From positions 1-64,000 of the forward strand of contig CAUQYP010000003.1 in assembly GCA_963522035.1 (NCBI GenBank): a DNA stretch of 64,000 bases, read 5' to 3'. The notes below the pieces were generated by a model. The model was given only the letters and a program-made list of their open reading frames with translations, had not been told where the DNA came from and did no database searches. This document shows, one piece after another, positions 43,109 through 52,255 of this stretch. A program made the position numbers and the translations under genes. The number at the start of each line of letters is the position of its first letter. Within the stretch, counting starts at the first letter, position 1. The stretch is from Noviherbaspirillum_A sp963522035. Its GTDB lineage: Bacteria; Pseudomonadota; Gammaproteobacteria; Burkholderiales; Burkholderiaceae_D.

Positions 43109-44004
43109 GCGCTCAACCGCAATCGACCCGCAAGGGCATTATCCTCGCCGGCGGCTCCGGCACCCGGCTGTACCCGGTGACGACATCGATCTCGAAGCAG
43201 CTGCTGCCGGTCTATGACAAGCCGATGATCTATTACCCGCTGGCGACGCTGATGCTGGCAGGCATACGGGACATTCTGATTATTTCGACACCACAGGACA
43301 CGCCGCGCTTCGCCGAACTGTTGGGCGATGGCAGCCAATGGGGCCTGTCGATAACGTATGCGCAGCAACCGTCGCCGGACGGGCTGGCGCAGGCTTTCAT
43401 CATCGGCCGCGAGTTCATCGGTGGCGCGCCGTCGGCACTCATACTCGGCGACAACATTTATTACGGTCACGACTTCGAGCCGCAACTGCGCGAAGCCACG
43501 CTCAAGAGTGAGGGCTCGACCGTGTTCGCGTATCACGTCACCGACCCTGAACGGTACGGCGTGGTGGAGTTCGACAAGGAACGCCGAGCGATCAGCATTG
43601 AAGAAAAACCGCTGGTGCCGAAGTCCAACTATGCGGTTACGGGTCTTTATTTCTATGACACCAATGTCTGCGACATTGCGGCCGACATCAAGCCTTCGCC
43701 GCGCGGTGAGCTCGAGATTACCGACGTCAACCGGGTCTACCTGGAGCGCAATGCGTTGAACGTGGAATTGCTGGGGCGTGGCATGGCCTGGCTGGATACC
43801 GGCACGCACGAATCGCTGCTCGACGCCTCGCACTTCATCGCGACCATCGAACGGCGGCAAGGCCTGAAAGTGTGCTGCCCGGAGGAGATTGCGTTCCGCC
43901 GCAATTACATCGACGCCGCGCAACTTGAACGCCTGGCCGAGCCGCTGAAGAAGAATGGCTATGGCAAGTACCTGCTGCAACTGCTGAACACTACGGTTTA
44001 CTGA
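43105..44004 (+). CDS. rfbA: Glucose-1-phosphate thymidylyltransferase
   Basis: A 299-residue nucleotidyltransferase that makes dTDP-glucose. The signature GGSGTRLYP with the following SKQLLPVYDKPMIYYPL, the LGDNIYYG metal loop, the YGVVEF segment and EEKP are all present. The ATG at 43105 overlaps the rfbB stop by four bases. Length is standard for RmlA, which is feedback-inhibited by dTDP-rhamnose in characterised members. Confidence 0.97.
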   Translation: MSAQPQSTRKGIILAGGSGTRLYPVTTSISKQLLPVYDKPMIYYPLATLMLAGIRDILIISTPQDTPRFAELLGDGSQWGLSITYAQQPSPDGLAQAFIIGREFIGGAPSALILGDNIYYGHDFEPQLREATLKSEGSTVFAYHVTDPERYGVVEFDKERRAISIEEKPLVPKSNYAVTGLYFYDTNVCDIAADIKPSPRGELEITDVNRVYLERNALNVELLGRGMAWLDTGTHESLLDASHFIATIERRQGLKVCCPEEIAFRRNYIDAAQLERLAEPLKKNGYGKYLLQLLNTTVY

Positions 44005-44018
44005 ACGACTTCACTCCC

Positions 44019-44564
44019 ATGCAAATACAGAAAACCGAGATCCCCGACCTGCTGATCATCGAACCCAAGGTGTTTGGTGACGACCGCGGGTTTTTCTACG
44101 AGAGTTTCAACGAACGCCGCTTTGCCGAGCTGACCGGGGTGAATCCCCATTTCGTGCAGGACAACCATTCCCGCTCCAGCCGCAACGTGCTGCGCGGCTT
44201 GCATTACCAGATCAAACAGCCTCAGGGCAAGCTGGTGCGGGTGACTGCAGGCGAGGTATTCGACGTCGCAGTCGACATGCGACGCAGTTCGCCGACGTTC
44301 GGTCGCTGGGTCGGCGTGACCCTGTCGGCCGAGAACAAGCGGCAGTTCTGGATACCGGAAGGCTTTGCGCATGGCTTCGTCGTCACCAGCGAGTCCGCGG
44401 AATTTTTGTACAAGACCACCGACTACTGGGCGCCGGAACACGAACGCTCGGTGCGCTGGGACGACCCGGCTATCGGCATACAGTGGCCGCTGGAAGGCAC
44501 GCCTCAGTTGTCGGCGAAAGACCAGGCTGGGGTGCCGCTGGCCGAAGCGGAGACGTTTGCATGA
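44019..44564 (+). CDS. rfbC: dTDP-4-dehydrorhamnose 3,5-epimerase
   Basis: A 181-residue cupin-fold epimerase. The catalytic His lies in LRGLHYQ (about residue 61), with the neighbouring FVQDNHSRS stretch and VFDVAVDMRRSSPTFG. The later IPEGFAHGF motif and EFLYKTTDYW with the catalytic Tyr are intact. It lies 14 bp after rfbA and overlaps rfbD by four bases. Confidence 0.97.
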   Translation: MQIQKTEIPDLLIIEPKVFGDDRGFFYESFNERRFAELTGVNPHFVQDNHSRSSRNVLRGLHYQIKQPQGKLVRVTAGEVFDVAVDMRRSSPTFGRWVGVTLSAENKRQFWIPEGFAHGFVVTSESAEFLYKTTDYWAPEHERSVRWDDPAIGIQWPLEGTPQLSAKDQAGVPLAEAETFA

Positions 44565-45427
44565 AGATCCTGGTGACAGGCAAGAGCGGGCAGGTGGGCT
44601 ACGAACTGATGCGCAGCCTGCAGCCGCTGGGGGAAGTGATCGGCGTGGACCGTCAGGAGATGGATTTGTCCGATCTTGACCAGGTGCGTGAGGTGATACG
44701 CCGGATGCAGCCCAGGCTGATCGTCAATCCGGCGGCTTACACCGCGGTGGACAAGGCCGAGAGCGAGCCCGAATTGGCAATGCGCGTCAACGGGCTGGCG
44801 CCGGGCGTGATGGCCGAGGAGGCGGCGAAGCTGGGTGCGGCGATCGTGCATTATTCGACCGACTATGTATTTGATGGCAGCAAGCCGGAACCGTACACCG
44901 AGGCTGACCAGCCTTGCCCGCTGAATGTGTATGGCCGCACCAAGCTGGCGGGCGAGCAGGCGATTGCGGCAGTCGGAATTCCGTACCTGATCTTTCGTAC
45001 GAGTTGGGTATATGGGATGCGTGGCAAGAACTTCCTGCTAACCATGATACGCCTGGCTGCCGAACGCGACGAACTGCGCATCGTCGCCGACCAGCATGGC
45101 GCACCGACCTGGTCCCGGACACTGGCCGATACCACGGCTTGCATTCTTGCCCGGGCTCGTAGCGCTGGTGACAGAGATGCCTGGTGGCGCGAGAACGGTG
45201 GGCTGTATAACCTGACTTCCCAAGGAGCAACGACCTGGCATGGTTTTGCCGACGCCTTGCTGGACCAGGCGGAGAAGAAGCCAAGGCTGGTGCCGATCAG
45301 CAGCAGCGAATACCCGGTGCCGGCTGCAAGGCCTGGCAATTCGCGGTTGTCATGTGAGGTACTGATGCAGAGATTTTGTCATCTGCCGCACTGGCGAGAA
45401 GCGCTGGCTTTGTGTCAGGCGGCGTAA
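44561..45427 (+). CDS. rfbD: dTDP-4-dehydrorhamnose reductase
   Basis: A 288-residue reductase that finishes dTDP-L-rhamnose. The NADPH motif is TGKSGQVGYEL near the start, VNPAAYTAVDKAE and HYSTDYVFDGS follow, and the YGRTKLAGE box gives the Tyr/Lys pair. RTSWVYG lies further on. It closes the rfbBACD operon; a 538-bp AT-rich gap follows. Confidence 0.97.
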   Translation: MKILVTGKSGQVGYELMRSLQPLGEVIGVDRQEMDLSDLDQVREVIRRMQPRLIVNPAAYTAVDKAESEPELAMRVNGLAPGVMAEEAAKLGAAIVHYSTDYVFDGSKPEPYTEADQPCPLNVYGRTKLAGEQAIAAVGIPYLIFRTSWVYGMRGKNFLLTMIRLAAERDELRIVADQHGAPTWSRTLADTTACILARARSAGDRDAWWRENGGLYNLTSQGATTWHGFADALLDQAEKKPRLVPISSSEYPVPAARPGNSRLSCEVLMQRFCHLPHWREALALCQAA

Positions 45428-45965
45428 GCTGAAAACAAAATATTCCTGGCGGCTCCCGGTGAGACACTTACTGATCATTCACAGTTATTCAATGCGGTAA
45501 CCAGCAGGTAATATTATTTGACTAAGTGTTCTCACGGGCCTCGCTATGGATAAGCTCTTGAAAAGCTAAAAAACTTTCCCTTCAGCCAAGAAATACAGAT
45601 GTGCGAGATGGATTAGGGCGTGCACTCAGCCAACAAAGTTAAGGCCATGTGCCAAAGTCGGGCGAAGGGCTTGGTAGAAAATCCAGTAACGTATGCGAGT
45701 GACGATTGCCTGCCTTGGCTTTACAGTAAATAAGCAAGTTGGAGCATGTTATAGTAACGGGCTTGTTTGGAACCTTTTTTTAACCAAAACCCCGCAAAAC
45801 TTCTCAACTTCCAGTAGCTCTATGTGTGAATTCCAAAAGTACTCAAACGCACTAGCGGATAAAGTTTGCGTTGATTCTGAAAAGTAAGTTAATGGTGCTT
45901 GTTAACTATATGCATGCCGATGGGCTCAATCCTGGCTGGGCAACACTGAGCTGCCTGGTGACGCC
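45428..45965. other. 538-bp AT-rich region without a convincing gene
   Basis: Base composition drops sharply here compared with rfbBACD. The only open frame (45693-45887, 64 codons) has no ribosome site and resembles no family. No terminator, inverted repeat longer than a few bases, IS end or tRNA was seen. It marks the left junction of the AT-rich part of the polysaccharide locus. Confidence 0.6.
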
Positions 45966-46841
45966 GTGACCATTAAAAGCCTGCTCCGGCCTGGTGCTGG
46001 ACAACTTGCGCTATATCCGCCGCGGCCAGTCACTATCCCGTCCTTGGACCGTATCTCGAGCAGTCGTTCGCTGCCAAAAATATCCGTCGTGGTGCCATCG
46101 TTCAATCAGGGTCAATACATAGCCGCTACATTGAGATCGGTCATCGACCAGAACTACCCGCATCTTGAACTCATTGTCGTAGATGGCGGTTCGAAAGATG
46201 AAACAGTGTCGGTCATCAAGCAGCATGCCTTGCACATTCACTGGTGGGTAAGCGAGCCGGATAGCGGACAAACTGCGGCGATCAACAAAGGTTTTGCACA
46301 GTCGAGCGGCGACATAATGGCCTGGATCAACTCGGATGACCTTGCTACACCTGGCTCGCTATTTCGTGTTGCTGACTGGTTCGCAGCGCATCCCGAGACA
46401 GACGTTGTATATGGGGATCGCTTGTTGATTGATGAAAATGGCGATGAAGTAAGCCGTTGGATCTTGCCGCCCCATTCACGGCGCGTGCTTAACTGGGCCG
46501 ATTTCATCCCGCAAGAGACGTTATACTGGCGGCGCAGAGCCTGGGACTTGGTTGGTGCGCAGCTTGATGAGAGTTTTCGTTTTGCAATGGACTGGGACTT
46601 TTTACTAAGACTTTCTTCCAAGCAAGTCAGTTTCGAACATTTACCATTGTTTCTTGGAATGTTTCGAGTGCATCAGAATCAAAAGACGTCAAGTCAAATG
46701 ACGTCGATCGGGCAGCAGGAAATGGATATCCTACGACGTCGTGCTTTGGGATATAAGCCAACCAGATTTCAGCTAATCTTGAATACAATCCCATTTTTAC
46801 TAAGGGCACGATTGCTGGAAATCGGAAGGATATTGCGTTAA
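45966..46841 (+). CDS. Family 2 glycosyltransferase
   Basis: A 291-residue GT-A fold enzyme, probably adding a sugar in O-antigen or capsule synthesis. The donor domain begins ISVVVPSFNQGQYI (about residue 40). VDGGSKDET, the NSDD form of the DxD metal motif in MAWINSDDLATPG and FAMDWDFLLRL are present. These forms are frequent in WcaA/GT2 proteins of polysaccharide loci. The start is a GTG with a weak ribosome site; the first 35 residues are variable, so the true start could be later. Its product is similar in type to the partial GT2 at the window end. Confidence 0.88.
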   Translation: MTIKSLLRPGAGQLALYPPRPVTIPSLDRISSSRSLPKISVVVPSFNQGQYIAATLRSVIDQNYPHLELIVVDGGSKDETVSVIKQHALHIHWWVSEPDSGQTAAINKGFAQSSGDIMAWINSDDLATPGSLFRVADWFAAHPETDVVYGDRLLIDENGDEVSRWILPPHSRRVLNWADFIPQETLYWRRRAWDLVGAQLDESFRFAMDWDFLLRLSSKQVSFEHLPLFLGMFRVHQNQKTSSQMTSIGQQEMDILRRRALGYKPTRFQLILNTIPFLLRARLLEIGRILR

Positions 46842-46940
46842 CTACAATCTGTGCGCGCATGCTCTGCGATTGTATGCCTAGCAGCGACACGCTGCTTTTT
46901 CATCGTTTATCTGGTCTCCAGGACAATTAACTATTAATGG

Positions 46941-47942
46941 ATGTCAACCATGCAGCAAGAAAACAGCCGGAATGAGCCTGATCGTTCATTTTCATTCAAA
47001 GGCAAGAAGACCTGGGTTACTGGTCATCGAGGCATGCTCGGTTCAGCACTGGTGCGTACCTTGCGCAAGGAAGGCGCTGACCTCCTGACCGCGTCTAGCC
47101 AGGAACTTGACTTGCGTGATAAGGCTGCGGTCGACCGATGGGTAGACGTAAATCGGCCCGAGCTCATCTTTCATGCCGGCGCCAAAGTAGGCGGCATTCA
47201 CGCGAATAACACGTTTTGCGCCGACTTTCTTCTCGATAACCTGATGATCCAGACAAATGTGATCGACGCTGCACATCGTTTCGGTGCGCGCAAGTTATTG
47301 TTTGTTGCGTCGAATTGTACCTACCCGACTAAGGCTGCCCAGCCAATTTCAGAGCAAGCCCTGCTCACAGGTGCTCTCGAAGAAAATATCCGTTCGTACG
47401 CCGTCGCTAAGATTGCTGGTATCGAGATGTGCCGCGCCTACCGGAAACAGCATGGATGCGAATTTTTTTCAGTGATTCCTCCCAACCTTTATGGTCCGGG
47501 CGATAACTATCACCCAGAGCACGGTCACGTGGTTGCAGGCATATTGCGTCGCGCACACGAAGCAAAGCTGGCCGGCGAGCATGAGCTGGTGGTCTGGGGC
47601 GACGGCACCGCTCGCCGTGAACTGCTTCACGTTGATGACCTTGCCGACGCGATGAAGGCGCTAATGTCGTCCAAGCTTAATGACGATCTGTTCAATGTGG
47701 GTTGTGGGCATGATCTATCGATCACCGAACTGGCAACATTGATTGCAGAGGTAGTCGGGTTTACCGGTGAAATCGTTTACGACCGGACTAAACCGAACGG
47801 CACGATGAAGAAGTTACTCGACAGTTCGCGTGTAAATGGTATTGGCTGGAGAGCGCAAGTTGATGAACGCACCGGCTTGAAAACCGCCTACGAAGATTTC
47901 CTGGCGCGTGCTGCCTCCTCACAAATCGATGCAAGGCGTTGA
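46941..47942 (+). CDS. fcl: GDP-L-fucose synthase family protein (first copy)
   Basis: A 333-residue epimerase/reductase of the Fcl/WcaG family, which turns GDP-4-keto-6-deoxymannose into GDP-L-fucose. The cofactor motif is VTGHRGMLGSA, and AAKVGGIHANNT-type sequence reads GAKVGGIHANNT. The catalytic Ser124 and Cys126 sit in ASNCTYP, Tyr153 and Lys157 in YAVAKIAG, and the acid/base His is kept in PEHGHV. It has a 20-residue N-terminal extension. A more canonical second copy lies beside gmd at 62495. This one has no adjacent gmd and may have a different 4-keto substrate. Confidence 0.88.
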   Translation: MSTMQQENSRNEPDRSFSFKGKKTWVTGHRGMLGSALVRTLRKEGADLLTASSQELDLRDKAAVDRWVDVNRPELIFHAGAKVGGIHANNTFCADFLLDNLMIQTNVIDAAHRFGARKLLFVASNCTYPTKAAQPISEQALLTGALEENIRSYAVAKIAGIEMCRAYRKQHGCEFFSVIPPNLYGPGDNYHPEHGHVVAGILRRAHEAKLAGEHELVVWGDGTARRELLHVDDLADAMKALMSSKLNDDLFNVGCGHDLSITELATLIAEVVGFTGEIVYDRTKPNGTMKKLLDSSRVNGIGWRAQVDERTGLKTAYEDFLARAASSQIDARR

Positions 47943-48028
47943 GCAGGCACTGTCTGCCATCTAGCTAGTTGCCTGAACAGGTAACTAATTTATCAACGAC
48001 CATGTTATAGCTTAGACATAGAACCGTA

Positions 48029-50005
48029 ATGATGAACCAGGATTTTGTACTGCCCAAAGGACTGATTGGTCGCTTCGCCATCGTGAAGCTTTGGCCTGAT
48101 ATCAAGGCTGCGGAAGACGAATGCATTGCACGCCTGAAAATAGCATCAAGAGCTCTCGGTATAGAGTGTATCGAGGTGCATGCCAATGGCGCATTGCTTT
48201 CTGATCCAGCGGTCATCGTCACTAGGAAAGACGTCGACTTCGTCCTGCATCTCCATTACGACACGCCCAAGTTATATGACGTGTTTTCGTTTGTGGCTTT
48301 ATGGAACCCGACCGAGTTTTATCATCAATGGGGTTACCAGCGTACCTCGCGCAACCTGCTGTCGCATGACGATTTCATCAGTTGCAGCTCGGCTGCAGCC
48401 GATGACCATGTCGCACGGATGATACGTGACCGTGCCACGCACCTGCCAGCACTGTTTCACTTGTATCACTCGATTGCGGACGTAGTGCATGCGCCTTCAT
48501 TGGGCGATCAGAAGTTGTTTTACGCGGGCATTAATTGGGAAGCGCTCAACGGAGGTAGATCCCGGCACCAGGAGGTACTCAAACAGCTTGATAAGACCGG
48601 TCTCATTCGTATCTTCGGCCCAACCATTTTTCAGAATGTCAAAGTATGGGAGGGCTACGATAGCTATGTTCGTGAAATTCCATTCGACGGTTTTTCAATG
48701 CTGGACGAAATATCAAAGGCGGGCATTGCATTAGTGCTTTCGTCGCCTGCGCATAAAAATGCCGAATTGATGTCGAATCGCCTCTTCGAAAGCGTGGCAG
48801 CGGGTGCATTGATTATTTGCGATGAAAACAAATTTGCCTCGCGGTTTTTTGGCGACGCACTGCTCTATATAGACAGCCGTGACAACGTAGACAAGATCGT
48901 CGAAGATATTCAGAACCACTTGGCATGGGCCAAGGCCAACCCAGAACTTGCGTTGGCGAAGATAGAGAAGGCGCAGGCAATTTTCAGGCAGACCTTTACG
49001 CTGAAAAAAAATCTTGCCGATATCTATACAGGGTTGCAGCAGCGAAAAACGGATTTGCTAGCGCTCCAACAGGAAACTGGCGATAAGCAGAAAGTCAGGA
49101 TAGGCGTATTCCTGCTTATGCCCGTTTATTCAAAGAACATTCTCGCTGCGCACATCGCCAGCATTGAAGCACAGCAGTATTCTGATTTCGCACCAGCTCT
49201 CGTCATTGACCGCAGCATTCCGCAAAAGGACCGTGCGGCAATCACGCAGGCGTTGACGAGCGCTAGTGTTCAGATACCAGTGTTCGAAGCCGAGTTCATG
49301 GATGCAAGTGCGCCAGTCGAACTGAAAGTACGCAACAAGCTGGGCAGTGTGATTACCATACTTCTTGAAGCGGCCACAACGCAGGTCGATGCGGTCGTTT
49401 TTGTTGCACCTAATGAATCGCTTTATTCCAACCACCTGGATGTTCTCGCCGGCAGCCTGATGCGCAATCCGGAATGTCAATGCGTGGCGACGTCGGCCAT
49501 CGTCACCAATGGTGCCGCGCCGGTACATGGCGTTCATGAACAGATCGATTTCACACTATTTGATGGCTTGGCGCCAGTTGGTTTTGCGCGGTTTGCATTT
49601 CGCTGCGCTGGTCTGCCTCGAGATCTCTCTATCGCTCTGCCTTATCTGGATCGAAAAGTGCTTGTTGCGCTTGTGGGCAAACATGAAATAGAACAGGAAA
49701 TTCCATCCACCGTCATCATCGACGCTTCCAGAGAGTTTCCCCAGGGCGTTTGGAATGAGGCACATGAAAATGCGGTCATAGCTGATTTCGCCCCTGAAGC
49801 CTTTACTCCTTATTTTGGTTTTACGGCGCACCAGCCGTCGCTGCATCCACGTCCGATAAATGCCGCTGTACCAATGCCTTATTCACGTTTAAGCCGCCGC
49901 TGGCTCAAACATCAGTTTAAGTCTCTGCGTACTGAAGGATTCATTGCTCGACTCGACGTGCTTAAAACGCGGCTACGTATCGGCTCAGCCGACAAGGCTG
50001 TCTAA
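48029..50005 (+). CDS. Two-part glycosyltransferase-like protein, 658 residues
   Basis: The N-terminal half (about 1-345) resembles CgeB-like GT-B transferases: a retaining-type C-lobe reads SKAGIALVLSSPAHKNAELMSNRLFESVAAGALIICD, the spot where such enzymes bind the nucleotide sugar. After a linker near 350, the second half (about 358-560) looks like a degraded GT-A/GT2 domain (VRIGVFLLMPVYSK, TTQVDAVVFVAPNESLYSNHLDVLAGSL) with no clear DxD. The donor and acceptor are unknown. It probably adds a sugar to the growing chain; it precedes wzm by 50 bp. Confidence 0.75.
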   Translation: MMNQDFVLPKGLIGRFAIVKLWPDIKAAEDECIARLKIASRALGIECIEVHANGALLSDPAVIVTRKDVDFVLHLHYDTPKLYDVFSFVALWNPTEFYHQWGYQRTSRNLLSHDDFISCSSAAADDHVARMIRDRATHLPALFHLYHSIADVVHAPSLGDQKLFYAGINWEALNGGRSRHQEVLKQLDKTGLIRIFGPTIFQNVKVWEGYDSYVREIPFDGFSMLDEISKAGIALVLSSPAHKNAELMSNRLFESVAAGALIICDENKFASRFFGDALLYIDSRDNVDKIVEDIQNHLAWAKANPELALAKIEKAQAIFRQTFTLKKNLADIYTGLQQRKTDLLALQQETGDKQKVRIGVFLLMPVYSKNILAAHIASIEAQQYSDFAPALVIDRSIPQKDRAAITQALTSASVQIPVFEAEFMDASAPVELKVRNKLGSVITILLEAATTQVDAVVFVAPNESLYSNHLDVLAGSLMRNPECQCVATSAIVTNGAAPVHGVHEQIDFTLFDGLAPVGFARFAFRCAGLPRDLSIALPYLDRKVLVALVGKHEIEQEIPSTVIIDASREFPQGVWNEAHENAVIADFAPEAFTPYFGFTAHQPSLHPRPINAAVPMPYSRLSRRWLKHQFKSLRTEGFIARLDVLKTRLRIGSADKAV

Positions 50006-50055
50006 AGAAAGGCAGGCTGCATGAATGTTCCCTCTTGTTACTTTTTATTGTATCC

Positions 50056-50886
50056 ATGAACCCGCACGCCGCTAAACCCATTTCCCTGCAATCGCTAGGG
50101 CGGAGCTTATGGACTAACCGCCACCTGATTGTGCAGATTACACGTCGTGATGTCATTGGTCGTTACAAGGGATCGGTGATGGGGGTGCTGTGGTCCCTCT
50201 TGAATCCCTTGTTCATGCTTATTGTTTACACATTTGTTTTCTCCGTCGTTTTCAAGGCACGCTGGGGTACGGATCTAAATGAAAGCAAGTCACAGTTCGC
50301 CATCCTGCTTTTCGTCGGCATGATTATTCACGGCTTGCTAGCAGAGACATTGAATCGAGCACCGACAATCATTCTCGCTAACGTCGCGTATGTGAAAAAA
50401 ATTGTATTTCCATTGGAAATACTCCCGGTCGTGGCGATAGGCGTAGCGCTGTTCCATGCTTTTGTTAGTGTAGGTATTCTGTTGTGCGCCTTTCTGTTAA
50501 TCCACGGTTACCTGCAATGGACCGCCGTATTGCTGCCGCTGGTCGTACTGCCGCTAGTAGTCTTGACCCTAGGAGTAGCTTGGCTGCTTGCATCGCTTGG
50601 CGTGTTTCTGCGTGATGTTGCCCATCCGGTAAGTTTGCTTACAACAGTGTTGTTGTTTGCCTCGCCGGTGTTTTATCCAATCACCGCATTGCCCGAATTT
50701 GTGCGCCCATGGCTACTGCTTAACCCACTAACATTCATTCTTGAACAAGCGCGTGCAGTGCTAATTTTCGGACAAATGCCGCACTGGAGTGGATTGGCAA
50801 TCTATATGTCGTTGGCCGTGATGGTTGCATGGGTTGGCTATGCTTGGTTTCAAAAAACCCGCAAAGGATTTGCCAATGTCCTCTGA
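50056..50886 (+). CDS. wzm: Polysaccharide ABC exporter permease Wzm
   Basis: A 276-residue ABC-2 type permease with six predicted membrane segments. RDVIGRYKGSVMGVLWSLLNPLFMLIVYTFVF is the standard gate-helix start of Wzm/KpsM-like permeases, and the late SPVFYPITALPE and LLLNPLTFILEQAR segments are also characteristic. With Wzt it exports the lipid-linked chain across the inner membrane. The ATG giving MNPHAAKP is used. Its end overlaps wzt by eleven bases. Confidence 0.95.
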   Translation: MNPHAAKPISLQSLGRSLWTNRHLIVQITRRDVIGRYKGSVMGVLWSLLNPLFMLIVYTFVFSVVFKARWGTDLNESKSQFAILLFVGMIIHGLLAETLNRAPTIILANVAYVKKIVFPLEILPVVAIGVALFHAFVSVGILLCAFLLIHGYLQWTAVLLPLVVLPLVVLTLGVAWLLASLGVFLRDVAHPVSLLTTVLLFASPVFYPITALPEFVRPWLLLNPLTFILEQARAVLIFGQMPHWSGLAIYMSLAVMVAWVGYAWFQKTRKGFANVL

Positions 50887-52246
50887 AGATATAGCAATCA
50901 CTGTTGAAGGTGTCTCAAAAAGATACGAAATATACGATGCTCCGCGTGACCAATTAAAGCAATTTTTGCTGCCACGAATACAGCGCTTGGCTGGAAAAAC
51001 GCCGAGACAATATTTCCGAGAATTTTGGGCTTTGTCAGACGTATCCTTTGAAGTAAAAAAGGGCGAAGCCTTTGGAATTGTCGGACGCAACGGTAGCGGT
51101 AAAAGTACCTTATTGCAAATTATTACCGGCACCTTATCGCCCACCGTCGGCGAGGTCTCTACCAAGGGACGAGTGGCAGCCTTACTCGAGCTCGGTTCCG
51201 GATTTAACTATGATTTTACAGGGCGTGAAAATGTTTACATGAATGGCGCCTTGCTTGGGCTAGATCGTGCTCAAATCGATCGAAAATTCGATGCAATTGC
51301 TGCATTTGCAGATATCGGCAGCCATCTGGACCAACCGATCAAGACTTATTCGAGCGGCATGGTCTTAAGGCTTGCTATTGCTGTACAAACTCAGGTCGAG
51401 CCCGATATTTTGATCGTTGATGAAGCACTCGCAGTCGGCGATGCTCTCTTTCAGAAGCGTTGCTATCGCCAAATTGAAAAGTTAATCGATAACGGTTGCA
51501 CTCTTTTATTTGTTTCACATGACCAGGAAATTGTCCGTACGCTTACAAATAGAGCTATTTTCCTCAATGGGGGGCGTCAAGTAAATTACGGCGCTACTAT
51601 AGACGTATTGTTTTCGTATAGAGAATTTTTGCAACAACAAGAAGAGGCAGCATTCCTGGATCTTCAGCATCGGATTGCTCGGGACTTAGCGTTAGAGTCC
51701 AGTAAAAAAGCCTATGGAAACCGAGATGTCGAAATTTCGGATGTTCAAATACTTGGTTCCGACGGCAGCCGCCAAAACCTGTTCTATGCTGGCGATGTCA
51801 TGGCAATCGAAATCGAATGTATTTGTCATAAGGCAATCGAGAATCTTAACGTCGCATTTCGGCTCTTGACCAAGGAGGGCGTCAAAGTCACGACTTGGGG
51901 TACGTTAAACGAAGATATGCCGAAGTACGAATTTCGCCCGGATGACACTTTCTGGAGCAGGAAGTTTGCAAAGAATGACAAGTTTAAGGTGCGTTTTGAA
52001 GGAAGCTGCAAACTAGGCGCCAATCTTTATGAAGTACAAGTCGTCGTCGCGCAGGAACATGACCGATATTATGCCAACCAGCATGTCTTGCATTGGCTTG
52101 ACGAAGCTGCTCACTTCACTATCGTGCTAAAAAATAAAGAGTATGTTTTCGATGGGGTTTGCGACATAGGTTTTCGTTCAAGCGTGAAAGTCGAAAACCA
52201 AGTGTCCGATACTGCGATAAGTGCGAAACCGGACTGTATCCTGTAA
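50876..52246 (+). CDS. wzt: Polysaccharide ABC exporter ATPase Wzt with C-terminal carbohydrate-binding domain
   Basis: A 456-residue protein. The ATPase domain (about 1-250) has Walker A GRNGSGKST (residues 70-78), the LLELGSGFNYDFTGRENVYMNG segment typical of export ATPases, signature YSSGM and Walker B ILIVDEALAVGD. The C-terminal part (about 275-440) is a beta-sandwich of the Wzt_C type, which in O9a/O8 systems recognises the chemically capped end of the chain. This implies a terminator enzyme, and the next gene is a coiled-coil methyltransferase. Confidence 0.95.
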   Translation: MSSEDIAITVEGVSKRYEIYDAPRDQLKQFLLPRIQRLAGKTPRQYFREFWALSDVSFEVKKGEAFGIVGRNGSGKSTLLQIITGTLSPTVGEVSTKGRVAALLELGSGFNYDFTGRENVYMNGALLGLDRAQIDRKFDAIAAFADIGSHLDQPIKTYSSGMVLRLAIAVQTQVEPDILIVDEALAVGDALFQKRCYRQIEKLIDNGCTLLFVSHDQEIVRTLTNRAIFLNGGRQVNYGATIDVLFSYREFLQQQEEAAFLDLQHRIARDLALESSKKAYGNRDVEISDVQILGSDGSRQNLFYAGDVMAIEIECICHKAIENLNVAFRLLTKEGVKVTTWGTLNEDMPKYEFRPDDTFWSRKFAKNDKFKVRFEGSCKLGANLYEVQVVVAQEHDRYYANQHVLHWLDEAAHFTIVLKNKEYVFDGVCDIGFRSSVKVENQVSDTAISAKPDCIL

Positions 52247-52255
52247 AGAGTTAAG

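Noticed and set aside
45693..45887. 64-codon frame in the gap after rfbD
   Set aside because: No ribosome site, Ser/Asn-rich random-looking product and no family.
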